Assembly: GCF_002831565.1 (NCBI RefSeq)
Contig: NZ_CP025096.1
Span: 7,183,014-7,247,013, forward strand
From: Spirosoma pollinicola
GTDB lineage: Bacteria; Bacteroidota; Bacteroidia; Cytophagales; Spirosomataceae
Reading direction: 5' to 3'
Length of the DNA: 64,000 nucleotides
Below the pieces are notes generated by a model. The model saw nothing but the letters and a program-made list of their open reading frames with translations. It was not told where the DNA came from and did no database searches. Position 1 is the first letter of the stretch. Every line of letters starts with the position of its first letter. This document shows, in pieces, positions 44,253 to 53,182 of this stretch. The position numbers and the translations under genes were made by a program.

Positions 44253-47200
44253 ATGAATGGATATGTCGTTTTTGGGTGGCTCCTTCTGCTATTGTGCTTG
44301 TCCGCGTCTGCCGGGCAGGCACAATCCACGGTGCTTTACTTCGACGAACCCCCCAAAGAGACGCTGGGCCGCAACCGGAATCAATTAACCATCAACCAGT
44401 TCTTTACCGACCGCGACGATTTTCTTTGGTTCGTCGGCGGCAGTGGCCTGAGCAGGTACGACGGCCATGAGATCGTAACGGTGCGCTCCAATCCGGCAGA
44501 TTTGAACTCCCTCTCCTCGGCGCGTGTGGCGGATATGATTCAGGACGAGCGAGGCACGTTCTGGATAACCACCCGCGACGGGGGCCTTAATGCCTACAAT
44601 CAGCAAACGGGCAACGTGACCCATTTTCAGTACCAGCCTACCAACAAAACCAGTTTATCGTCGGATAAGCTCCGATTTCTTCAACGCGATAAATCCGGTT
44701 ATCTCTGGATTGGGAGCGATTATGGCATGAATCTGTTCGACCCCAAAACGGGCTGTACTATCCGTTTTTTGCCCAAACCAGGCGAGTTAGGGCAGTTGCA
44801 GGGCAATCCGCTGTCTCCTATTCTGGTTGAACCGACGGGCCAAGTCAGGCCGGGCTATGTTTACGTTTGCACAACGGCTGGGTTCGAGCAGTTTGATCAA
44901 ACCAGTAACCGTTGGCGGTGCTTTCCGACTGTAACTAAAGCAGGTGTGCCCGTCATCAACGCTACTGATGGTCTCAATGTGACGAACGGCCTATGCAAAG
45001 ATCGTCGGGGCCTGATCTGGATGGGTGTTCCGGGCCAAACCGGGCTGCGGGTTTTTAACCCCAAAACAGGGCAAATCAATTGGTTCGATAAGCGAACGGC
45101 CGATGGCAAATCCATTCAGTTTCCAAACGTGATTCTGGAAGATCGGGCAGGGCGGCTTTGGCTTTGTTGCGATAACGACATCTTCCGTATTTCAGCCGAC
45201 CGAACCGTCGTGGAGCAATGCATACCCATAGCCATCAGCGATGGGGAACAACTCAAGGAATTTGTAACCCTCTACGAAGATAGACAGGGGTTAATCTGGC
45301 TGGAAAGGGCTAGCGACAAAAATCCACTTTTTTTCGACCCCCGTCAGGAACGCCACCCCAACATTCCACTGCCTAAATTGAGCAACTCCGCCGGTGCGGT
45401 ACCGACCCGGCCTGGCGTGGCCCGGCCTGGATTGGCCCGACCCGTCACGGAATCCCTCATGCCCGACTCGGAAGGCTTCCTTTGGATCAGTACCGATCTG
45501 GGCCTGATTCGCTATAATCCGGTCCGGAATGAAATGAAGGTTGTCTTGAAACAACCCCTCACCTATTTCACCAGCCCGCTTCCAGGTGCGAACGGGACCA
45601 GCCACGATCCATATCTGCTGGTTGGTGCGGAGGCTGGCCTGTTCGTTTACAACAAAAAGACGGGTCGTCTCACACCCGTCCGTTTAGATAAGGCCGGGAG
45701 TAAGACGATCCCGAATGCCATCGCTTCGGTTATTGACGGGGATGGCGACCTCTGGATTTCAACCTGGGGGAAAGGACTTTTCCGTATTCCAAAAGGCAGC
45801 TTATCGGTCGAGACGGGGCTGGTGAGTAACTATGAACAGTGGAAAAATGACCCTACCAACGCCAATAGTTTACTCTCAAACACGCTCCAGAAAATTGCGG
45901 TCGATGCGCAGAACACGGTATGGGTGTGCGGAGCCGCTCACGGCCTTAGTCGGGTAAATAAACGAACCCGGCAAGTTCAGCGGTTTGTACTCCGGCAAGG
46001 CGACCCCTACGGACTGGCCAGCAACTACACCTTTGCGCCCCTGATTGATAAGCAGGGTGATGTATGGATAACAAGTGGGTATGCAGCGCCCCTACAGAAG
46101 CTGTCGGTCAAAACGGGGCGATTCAAAAAATATGGCATCGCCAACGGGTTTACGGATGATTATTTTGCCCACGCTACCCTCGACAAAACCGGCAAAATAT
46201 GGTTCAACCAGAACCAGGTGGTCTCCTGTATCGACCCCATTACGGAGCGCGTAACCACGTTTCCGCAGTTTGTAGGCAACTCGGTTTATTCTACGCCCAT
46301 TACAGCACTGGCTACTACCGGCGAGATTTATTTCGGTTGCCAGAACAACTTACGGCGGTTTGGGCCAAACGATACCATCCACAGCATCCCTAAAGCCTCC
46401 TCACCGCTGCGGTTGGTGGGTGTTTCCTGCTTCGACACCGACGGCACACAAACCATGCGGCCCATGCCCCCGGATCGCTGGCGAGCCAATGAGCTGACAT
46501 TATCGCATCGGGAAAACACGGTAGAACTGAAATTTGCGCTGCTGGATTACCGCAACACCAGCAGTCGAGCCTATGCCTATTCCCTGATCGGACCGAATGA
46601 CAAGCCACAATGGGTAAACATCGGCCTGAAAAATACCGTTGATTTTGCCCAGATGAAGCCGGGAACGTACCTATTCCACCTGAAAGCCCGTAATAGCGAC
46701 GGAATTTGGACAAATCTAGCGCCCCTCCGCATACACATCAGCCCGCCCTGGTGGCAAACCCTCTGGGCCTATGCGGCTTATGCGCTACTGCTGCTACTCG
46801 GCTTCTGGTACTTATTGAAGGTCCGTCTGCGTGAGCAAGCCCGCGAACTGGCCCTACAGGAAGCCGTCGTCATTAAACAACAGCGCGACGAGATTGCGCA
46901 GAAAAACGCCCAGAACGAACTCCTGCTGAAAGAGATTCATCACCGGGTCAAGAATAACCTGGAAGTGGTGTCAAGCTTGCTGGCCTTGCAATCGGCAAAA
47001 GTTACTGACCCCAACGTACAGGAAGCCATACAGGCCAGTCAAAACCGGGTGCAGAGTATGGGCATCATTCACCAGAAACTGTACCAGGGCAAGCAGTTAG
47101 GGGCGATTGAGATGCGCGATTATTTTCTTAACCTCAGCGAAAGCATTCTCGATTCGTTCGATGCAGCCAGTCGCGTCACCATCCATTGTTCGATGCCCGA

Positions 47201-47519
47201 GCTCGTACTGGACATTGACACAGCGGTTTCCATAGGACTGATAACGAATGAGTTAATAACGAACTCGCTTAAATATGCCTTTATCGGCAGGGACAACGGC
47301 ACCATTCGCATCAGCCTGACGCGGAGGGGCGACGATTCGTTGCTGTTAATGGTAGCCGACAATGGTATCGGTAAACAGCCTGTGGAAGCCGTCAATGAAA
47401 CTGGCTTCGGCACCCAGTTGGTGGAACTGCTTACCCGCCAGCTCGATGGTATACTGACCTACGAAAACCAGAATGGGACGTTGGTCAAACTACGCTTCAA
47501 CCGGCCAGCCATTGCTTAA
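44253..47519 (+). CDS. Propeller-type sensor histidine kinase (HisKA_2)
   Basis: The 1088-residue protein has a signal peptide ending SASAGQAQ and a long periplasmic region of two-component-regulator propeller repeats (about 40-740; repeated units such as LWIGSDYGMNLFDPKTG). A Y_Y_Y-like beta domain (about 745-828), one membrane helix (about 835-856) and a cytosolic HisKA_2 domain with H896/H897 in EIHHRVKNNLEVV follow. The HATPase domain has NELITNSLKYAF and DNGIGK. It lacks the receiver and AraC domains of classical Bacteroidota hybrid sensors, so it needs a separate regulator; the LytTR protein at 32828 is a fitting candidate. Confidence 0.9.
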   Translation: MNGYVVFGWLLLLLCLSASAGQAQSTVLYFDEPPKETLGRNRNQLTINQFFTDRDDFLWFVGGSGLSRYDGHEIVTVRSNPADLNSLSSARVADMIQDERGTFWITTRDGGLNAYNQQTGNVTHFQYQPTNKTSLSSDKLRFLQRDKSGYLWIGSDYGMNLFDPKTGCTIRFLPKPGELGQLQGNPLSPILVEPTGQVRPGYVYVCTTAGFEQFDQTSNRWRCFPTVTKAGVPVINATDGLNVTNGLCKDRRGLIWMGVPGQTGLRVFNPKTGQINWFDKRTADGKSIQFPNVILEDRAGRLWLCCDNDIFRISADRTVVEQCIPIAISDGEQLKEFVTLYEDRQGLIWLERASDKNPLFFDPRQERHPNIPLPKLSNSAGAVPTRPGVARPGLARPVTESLMPDSEGFLWISTDLGLIRYNPVRNEMKVVLKQPLTYFTSPLPGANGTSHDPYLLVGAEAGLFVYNKKTGRLTPVRLDKAGSKTIPNAIASVIDGDGDLWISTWGKGLFRIPKGSLSVETGLVSNYEQWKNDPTNANSLLSNTLQKIAVDAQNTVWVCGAAHGLSRVNKRTRQVQRFVLRQGDPYGLASNYTFAPLIDKQGDVWITSGYAAPLQKLSVKTGRFKKYGIANGFTDDYFAHATLDKTGKIWFNQNQVVSCIDPITERVTTFPQFVGNSVYSTPITALATTGEIYFGCQNNLRRFGPNDTIHSIPKASSPLRLVGVSCFDTDGTQTMRPMPPDRWRANELTLSHRENTVELKFALLDYRNTSSRAYAYSLIGPNDKPQWVNIGLKNTVDFAQMKPGTYLFHLKARNSDGIWTNLAPLRIHISPPWWQTLWAYAAYALLLLLGFWYLLKVRLREQARELALQEAVVIKQQRDEIAQKNAQNELLLKEIHHRVKNNLEVVSSLLALQSAKVTDPNVQEAIQASQNRVQSMGIIHQKLYQGKQLGAIEMRDYFLNLSESILDSFDAASRVTIHCSMPELVLDIDTAVSIGLITNELITNSLKYAFIGRDNGTIRISLTRRGDDSLLLMVADNGIGKQPVEAVNETGFGTQLVELLTRQLDGILTYENQNGTLVKLRFNRPAIA

Positions 47520-47649
47520 GTCCAGTCAACATCAGAACCCTGTATTCGACCCTTTGCTTATCTGGCAAACAATTTTCGGCTTTCCATTGGGGTCACTTTT
47601 GTTCTACAATGAACCAGTTGATTACCGTACCATTTTTTTGAGATACCCA

Positions 47650-47888
47650 CATTCTTACGAAATGTTCCATCATCGCAAAATTGATTTTCGAAAAACCCGG
47701 GCATATCGCCTGGCGACCGGTGCCGTGGCATGGGTATCGCATTGGATCACCCGATTGTGCAGCACCTTCTCCAGTACATAGCCTGACTCGCGCTCGGCCG
47801 CATTGTTTACGACGGTATAGATCAGTTAGCCAGCTTCGTCCAGGCCCCAGTACACTAAAACGCCTTCACCTTTGCTATGCCTGCTACC
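47650..47888 (-). pseudogene. Tn3-family transposase fragment
   Basis: The minus strand reads GSRHSKGEGVLVYWGLDEAG, one stop, then LIYTVVNNAAERESGYVLEK and VLHNRVIQCDTHAT. After a frameshift comes FSKINFAMMEHF. This matches the DDE core of Tn3-type TnpA (V.VY.F.DE, EREA.Y..DGL, HSTDTHG). Stops and frame changes show it is dead. The assignment is from motif order by eye. Confidence 0.5.
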
Positions 47889-47919
47889 CGGTCTTTTCTC
47901 AGGTATTGAGCTTCATAAA

Positions 47920-48063
47920 CTAACCACCTGAGTTAATGATGCGAAGGCCAAGTGCCAACAACACCCACAAATAAGGGAGCGTAAGGGTCCGATAATCGGC
48001 TATAACCCGCACCCAAAGCGTCCAAAGAATATGCGGCACAATGGCCAGAAGCACCAAATCCAC
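47920..48063 (-). pseudogene. Hydrophobic protein remnant
   Basis: A 47-codon minus-strand frame reads two membrane-like segments (LVLLAIVPHILWTLWVRVIA and LPYLWVLLALGL) without an N-terminal context. It could be the tail of a decayed membrane protein or a chance frame. I cannot identify it. Confidence 0.2.
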
Positions 48064-48138
48064 GCGGGAGTACTAATTAGAGTAGAGAGTCATTAAAATC
48101 TTGTAATTATAGAGATTGACCGGACTTGGCTAAATTAG

Positions 48139-49139
48139 ACACATAAAAAGTACAACTTTATAGCACAGGTAGATGAACCCGCTCGACCACAGGCTTTCAT
48201 CAATAATCGGCTCGTCTATAGCGACGATTTTAAAGCCCTTTCCCTCAAGCTCATTCAACAAGGCCACTCGGTTAAAGAAGTTGCTACACTAACCGGGGTC
48301 AGTCAGCCTACCTTATACGAGTGGCTGGCCAACTGGAATAAAAAAAAGAGGCTGGCCTAACCAAACAGCCGGGACAGCATGGGGGAGCCACTTATCGACT
48401 CACCATTAGCTAACTAGAACAACTCCGCAAGTGCTGGCCAAGCAAGACTTTTGGACACTTGACAAGATCGAGGCTCTTAATCCCACCACTTGGGACATCA
48501 CAACTCCACAAGTGGCCTTTATCAGCTTCTGAAACGGATGAATCTGTACAACTACAAACCCCAACCCCGCGAATATCGCCAATCCCCTTCCGCCGAAAAA
48601 CAGTTGAGCACCACCCTACAGGGCACCCTAGACGCATTGTCCTTGCGGCAAGAATCACTGACAAACTTTGCCATCGGCTTTGCCCCCAGCGTCATCACAA
48701 TCGTACCAGGCACTGGAGCCTCTTTAAAGAGAAGCTTCGCCCGCTCAACACCACCCGCCTGAGTCAGTCAACTTTTGGTTTTTATGTCTTGCAAGGCCAA
48801 AACCTAGTCGAATTTATGGCCAATGGGAAAGCCCTTACCATCCAAACCCTCCTATGATCAGTATGCGCGTCTAATCCGACGGCCCAGCGCATTGTGTTGA
48901 TTTAGGACAATGTCTGCTCCCATCTGGACAAGTCGGTTCAGGCCTTAGCCTGGCAAGTGGGCATTTATTTGGTGGCTTTGCCGCCTTATTCGCCGAATCT
49001 GAAACCCATTGAGCGTATTTGGAAAACGATTCCCTATGAGTTGTCGCAAGTAGGTCTGCTTAATTAAGTGGATACGCTACGTCATCACATTCAAGTACTT
49101 TTTGAGCGTCACAGCCAAAGTCGTTCGTTATCAGGTTAA
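48139..49139 (+). pseudogene. Decayed IS630-family transposase
   Basis: Fragments in all three frames line up in order along an IS630 transposase. An N-terminal helix-turn-helix (IQQGHSVKEVATLTGVSQPT) comes first. After frameshifts follow a GLYQLLKRMNLYNYKPQPRE linker, SLFKEKLRPLNTTRLSQSTF in the catalytic core, and a C-terminal VALPPYSPNLKPIERIWKT DDE block. At least four frame changes and several stops are present, so the element is long dead. It is a different copy from the fragment at 27661. Confidence 0.78.
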
Positions 49140-49358
49140 CTAAATTCATTTGTAGGCTATTGATGCTTACGTAGTTGTCTGGTATTGGTAACAGCTCCAA
49201 GATGTCGGGCCTGTTTTTGTAATAGCCCTAATCCTCTGTCAATCGATTCAGTTAAAATAAAAACCTGACCAACTCAAACTTATCAGATCCGCCCCTTTAC
49301 AGCAGGTACCATCGAGTTGCGCAGAAAAAAAAGGTTAGGCTAATCAAACCCAATAATA

Positions 49359-50187
49359 ATGGCTTCTTTTTTTTTACACTTCTAGATGATATCGCCCTCT
49401 TATTGGATGATGTGGCCACCGTTAACAAAGTAGCTACCCGCAAAACGGCTGCTATATTAGGGATGACCTAGCCGTGAACACCGAAAAGGACACGGGGTTC
49501 CTAGCAGAACGAGAATTGCCGATCTATGGTCAATTACGAAGGGCTCACTGCTCAACAACCGTTCATTGTTTCGATAGCCCACCTGCTGAATGCGTTTCTA
49601 TCCATTGCTGTTACAACAATTTTGCTGGTAGGGGATTGTTCTCTGGCCTATCAGGGCGCGAGAAAACACTTGATTACTTCGTAAAGCGAAAAAAACAAAC
49701 CGGCCAGTAAGCTATGCGCTTCGTCATAAGAAGCCAGCGGTAGACGCTGAAAAAGCTAAAATAAGCTCCGCTATTTCGACTGATTTTATCCTTTCGGTGG
49801 AAATTGTCATCATTGCCCTGAAGACGGTAGCTCAAAAACCCTATCTAATAAAGCAACAGCAGTGGTTGACTTGCTAGCAACGGTTGGTGTGTATGGCTTG
49901 GTGGAGTTGCTGGTGCGCATAAATGATGCAGGCTCTAGGTTAATAAACCGGTCGAGTACTAAGGGGATTTTCTACAAGCTGAGCCAGAAGTTAGTAAGAG
50001 AGCTATAGATTAGCATCAGGCTGTTAAATTTGGTGGGACAGTGGCTCTCTCGCTGGAAGCTGGTGGAATCTTTGTTCATAACATTCCTTACTGCATATTT
50101 GGTCTGCTGAACTTCCAGCTACTGTAACAGAATTTGGGGTTGGCTCACTTGTCTGCTTGGCAATTGTTGGCCCTTTATCCTTTATGA
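49359..50187 (+). pseudogene. Decayed DUF808 (YedI-like) membrane protein gene
   Basis: After ATG-GCT-TCT and a frameshift the text reads LLDDIALLLDDVATVNKVAT, RKTAAILG, a stop, then DDLAVNTEKDTGFLAEREL, which is the DUF808 N-terminus. Further downstream KISSAISTDFILSVEIVIIA and a glycine-rich membrane tail match the rest of the family. Multiple stops and frameshifts occur throughout, so it cannot make a full protein. The DUF808 family is an inner-membrane protein of unknown function. Confidence 0.7.
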
Positions 50188-50481
50188 AGATACATAGTAA
50201 TCCAATCTAGCTGATTTTGGGATTATACTCTTGGGAATGAACATTCAGTAAATATTAAAAGATGGTTATTTAGGTTGTGCCCATTCTCTTTTTGCTTAGT
50301 CATTACATCTGCAAGCGAAGTATTTGACTACCTTGGTTTATAACCATTGAGTACTCTTTAGCTAGTAATAGGGTCAGCATTCGTGAACGATATTACCTTT
50401 GCCCTGATTAAACAGAAAGCGCATTGGTCAGTTCATAGGAGAGTGCTAGGATAAATCAGAAGTTAATTTGAAACAAGGACG
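50188..50481. other. Intergenic leader of the carbonic anhydrase gene
   Basis: The 294-base stretch between the DUF808 remnant and the anhydrase start holds the TACCTTTG element at 50394-50401 and no visible gene. Confidence 0.45.
50394..50401 (+). promoter_or_regulatory. Candidate -7 element (TACCTTTG)
   Basis: The octamer fits TAnnTTTG and lies 80 bases before the carbonic anhydrase start. No TTG is present at the -33 distance, so support is moderate. Confidence 0.4.
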
Positions 50482-51108
50482 ATGGATATTAACGGAATTT
50501 TCAAGAACAATCAAGATTGGGTTCAAAAGAAGCTCAGTGTGGAACCTAATTACTTCAGTGAGCTCTCTAAAGGGCAAACGCCAGATATTCTCTATATAGG
50601 ATGTTCAGATAGCCGTGTTACAGCCGAAGAACTGATGGGCGTATCACCAGGCGAAGTGTTTGTGCTTAGAAATATCGCGAATATGGTGCCCAATACTGAT
50701 CTCAGTGTTATGTCCGTGATTAACTACGCTGTCTTACAGCTTAAAGTGAATCACATCGTAGTTTGTGGTCATTATTTTTGTGGTGGTGTTCAGGCGGCCA
50801 TGAAATCAGAAGATTTGGGCATATTGAATCCGTGGTTGAGAAATATTCGGGATGTATACCGAATGCATAAAGATGAATTAAATAATATTGAAGACCAGGA
50901 ATTACGCTATAAAAGATTAGTAGAGCTTAATGTAGAAGAACAATGCATCAATGTTCTTAAAACGGCAGAGGTGCAAAAAGCCCGCCGGGACCGGAATCTT
51001 ACTGTTCACGGTTGGGTTTTTGATGTCCATTCCGGAAAATTGATCGACCTCAAAATCAACTTCATAAAACTGCTAGAAAACATAAAAGAGATTTATCGTC
51101 TCGATTAG
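50482..51108 (+). CDS. can: Beta-class carbonic anhydrase
   Basis: The 208-residue zinc enzyme interconverts CO2 and bicarbonate in the cytosol. The zinc ligands and catalytic dyad are clear: C41, D43 and R45 in GCSDSR, and H97 and C100 in GHYFCGGV. NIANMV, FDVHSG and the overall length fit the E. coli Can type. The reading frame is intact although the sequence on both sides is decayed transposase and DUF808 debris, so it is probably under selection. Confidence 0.94.
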   Translation: MDINGIFKNNQDWVQKKLSVEPNYFSELSKGQTPDILYIGCSDSRVTAEELMGVSPGEVFVLRNIANMVPNTDLSVMSVINYAVLQLKVNHIVVCGHYFCGGVQAAMKSEDLGILNPWLRNIRDVYRMHKDELNNIEDQELRYKRLVELNVEEQCINVLKTAEVQKARRDRNLTVHGWVFDVHSGKLIDLKINFIKLLENIKEIYRLD

Positions 51109-51249
51109 AAAAAATTTAGACGAACAATTGAAAAGCCTAAGAACACTTGGTTTGTTGATACCAGATTATAGCGGTAAACAGAGTCGAAAAGGCTGAAGCA
51201 CTCAGTTGGTACGGTTGCCTGATTGGACTTACTTCATTTAACTGGACAT

Positions 51250-51828
51250 TAAGTTAAGCGCGATTTAACTTAGTGTATCATGAAAAGTAAAAGACAGTAC
51301 GACTGCACATGCGTCCCTGCAGGAGTTCAAAAAAATTGCAGTCGAGCTATCAGTAATTAAAGGCTCCTTAAAAAAGACTGCTATTGAATTAGGAATTAGG
51401 CCCAAATTCTTACCCGGTGGCGACGCGAACAAGTAACCTCCCCAGGCACCAATACTAGTGGGAAAGCCCAACTGAGTCAAGACAAACAGGAGATCCAACG
51501 GCTAAAAAAAAGAACTAAAACTGGCTGAATTAGATCGGATCGATTTCAATGATTCAAGCAACAACGGGGATAAAAATCGGTCCGATGGGACAATGCGGTC
51601 GCGGAAAGTTTTTTCAAAACGTTGAAAAATGAACTGGTTTACCAACAGAACTTTACCACGGTCGAAATGACTAAACAGGCTCTGTTTGAATACATTGAAG
51701 TGTGGTATAATGGCATAGGCCACCCTGCGTCAACGGAGGCATTCGGCGCATGGCTACCTTTCACCCCCGTTAATACAGTAAAAGGCAAATTCAACATGTT
51801 GCTTAAGTTTTTGTCCAGTATTTTGTAG
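51250..51828 (+). pseudogene. IS3-family element remnant (orfA start joined to orfB end)
   Basis: Upstream lies an 8-bp inverted repeat (TAAGTTAA 51250-51257 / TTAACTTA 51265-51272), then ATG at 51280 and MKSKRQYD. After frameshifts, EFKKIAVELSVIKGSLKKTA follows: an IS3 OrfA helix-turn-helix. From about 51585 the frame reads WDNAVAESFFKTLKNELVYQ and IEVWYN, the C-terminal catalytic part of OrfB. The centre of the element, several hundred codons, is missing. Confidence 0.78.
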
Positions 51829-52030
51829 CAAGTCCAAATCGAACTTCTAAAGAAACGGCTACCTTTACGCTACGAATCGCCTAATCACATACCGCTAACC
51901 TAGTCCGAAGCCTCCCGCCACATCAGGCAGGACGCTTTTTGCTGTACTGCCCATATTTGCGCAGCAGCAAGTCCACGTCTAAATCATAACGGACTCAGGC
52001 CAATTTCTCCAATAGTCAATTTTCTTTCTT

Positions 52031-52876
52031 ATGAAATTTCATGATTTCATCATGGGTCTCCTATGCATAGGAAGCACCCTGACATTGTCATGCTCCCAAA
52101 GGATGTCCAACCAGACATCCAAACAAACAAATATCATGCAATTAGAAACACACAATAAATCACTCATACGGGATTTCTATCGGCGGGCGGTCAATCAAGG
52201 CGATATTGCCTTTGCCGAACAACTCATTGCTGACGACTACATTCAACACAGCAACGCGATGAAACCCGGCAAAGCAGGTATCATTGAAGCGCTTACATTT
52301 ATGAAACAGATGCCAAAACCGGCCTCTGCTTCAACACCTTACTTTCGGCTTATTGCCGAAAGCGATTTTGTTGTGACCAATCTAAGTTTTGATTGGGAAG
52401 GCAGGCAAAAAGTAGTAGTGGATTTGTTTCGGTTTGACAATGGGAAAGTGGCCGAGCATTGGGACGCCGTTCAGGATCAGCCCGAAACCAGCTTAAACGG
52501 CCATGCGATGATGGATGGCCCGCTGCCAATTGTAGATGCTGACTTGACCGTTACCAATAAGAAAATTACAATCGAGTTTTTTCAGCAGATTTTTATAGGT
52601 CGACAACTTGACGCATTGCCTCAATTTGTTGCGACTGACCTTGTCCAGCATCAGCCCGAAATTGCCAATGGGATCAACGGCTTACAGGCTTTTTTAAGCC
52701 AGAATGCCAGCGCTATTTCCCGCTCTGTTGTTCACAGAATCATAGCTGAAGGTGATTTTGTCGTGATTCAGTTCGAGGGGACAGTTGCGCAAAAGGCAAC
52801 GATGTTTTATGACATTTTTCGGCTAAGGCAGGGCCTTATCGTAGAGCACTGGAGCGTGAATCAACTGATCCATTAA
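52031..52876 (+). CDS. Tandem SnoaL-like lipoprotein
   Basis: The 281-residue protein has a lipoprotein signal ending STLTLSC (then SQRMSNQ) and two SnoaL-like polyketide-cyclase/NTF2 domains (about 42-160 and 170-281). The first has NQGDIAFAEQLIADDYIQHS and ends KVAEHWDAVQ; the second has FIGRQLDALPQFVATDLVQH and ends IVEHWSVNQ. Such domains bind or act on small hydrophobic molecules. It is a divergent relative in fold of the NTF2 lipoproteins at 35-44 kb, but the leader is different. Confidence 0.86.
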   Translation: MKFHDFIMGLLCIGSTLTLSCSQRMSNQTSKQTNIMQLETHNKSLIRDFYRRAVNQGDIAFAEQLIADDYIQHSNAMKPGKAGIIEALTFMKQMPKPASASTPYFRLIAESDFVVTNLSFDWEGRQKVVVDLFRFDNGKVAEHWDAVQDQPETSLNGHAMMDGPLPIVDADLTVTNKKITIEFFQQIFIGRQLDALPQFVATDLVQHQPEIANGINGLQAFLSQNASAISRSVVHRIIAEGDFVVIQFEGTVAQKATMFYDIFRLRQGLIVEHWSVNQLIH

Positions 52877-52923
52877 TTAGGTATGGATGATGCATAGCGT
52901 CAGGCTCTAGCCAACGTAGCCCG

Positions 52924-53040
52924 CATCGAGTGTTTACAAAAAAGAGGATTAACCACAGAGGCACAAAGGCCACAGAGAAGAAAGTTCTCTGTGGCCTTTG
53001 TGCCTCTGTGGTTAATCCTCTTTTTTGTAAACACTCGATG
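52924..53040. repeat. Perfect inverted repeat, 56-bp arms (CCACAGAGGCACAAAGG type)
   Basis: Arms 52924-52979 and 52985-53040 are perfect complements with a 5-base loop. The core is AACCACAGAGGCACAAAGG, a motif that recurs in intergenic hairpins of many bacteria (from general knowledge). It abuts a second, unrelated hairpin sharing the GATG at 53037-53040. Confidence 0.95.
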
Positions 53041-53160
53041 GCGCAAGGCTCTGGCCTTGTGTCTGGTATTCCCCGGCCTCTGGCCGGTAAGTTATGATTA
53101 CTTGATATACCGGCCAGAGGCCGGAGAATACGAGACACAAGGCCAGAGCCTTGCGCCATC
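53037..53160. repeat. Near-perfect inverted repeat, 53-bp arms (GGCTCTGGCC type)
   Basis: Arms 53037-53089 and 53108-53160 match with two mismatches around an 18-base loop. Each arm also contains smaller palindromes (CCGGCCTCTGGCCGG). Together with the preceding hairpin it fills the gap between the SnoaL lipoprotein and the convergent sugar transporter and probably blocks transcription in both directions. Confidence 0.93.
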
Positions 53161-53182
53161 CATCATACACACTAACGATTAG

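Noticed and set aside
48500..48860. Plus-strand frames read as separate small genes
   Set aside because: They are consecutive out-of-frame pieces of one decayed IS630 transposase.
47520..50480. A possible defence island next to mobile-element debris
   Set aside because: No restriction, toxin-antitoxin, CBASS, retron or other defence-type domain could be read there; only transposase and DUF808 remnants are visible.
52836..53182. Open frames in both directions across the double hairpin
   Set aside because: They arise from palindromic repeat DNA and have no independent coding evidence.
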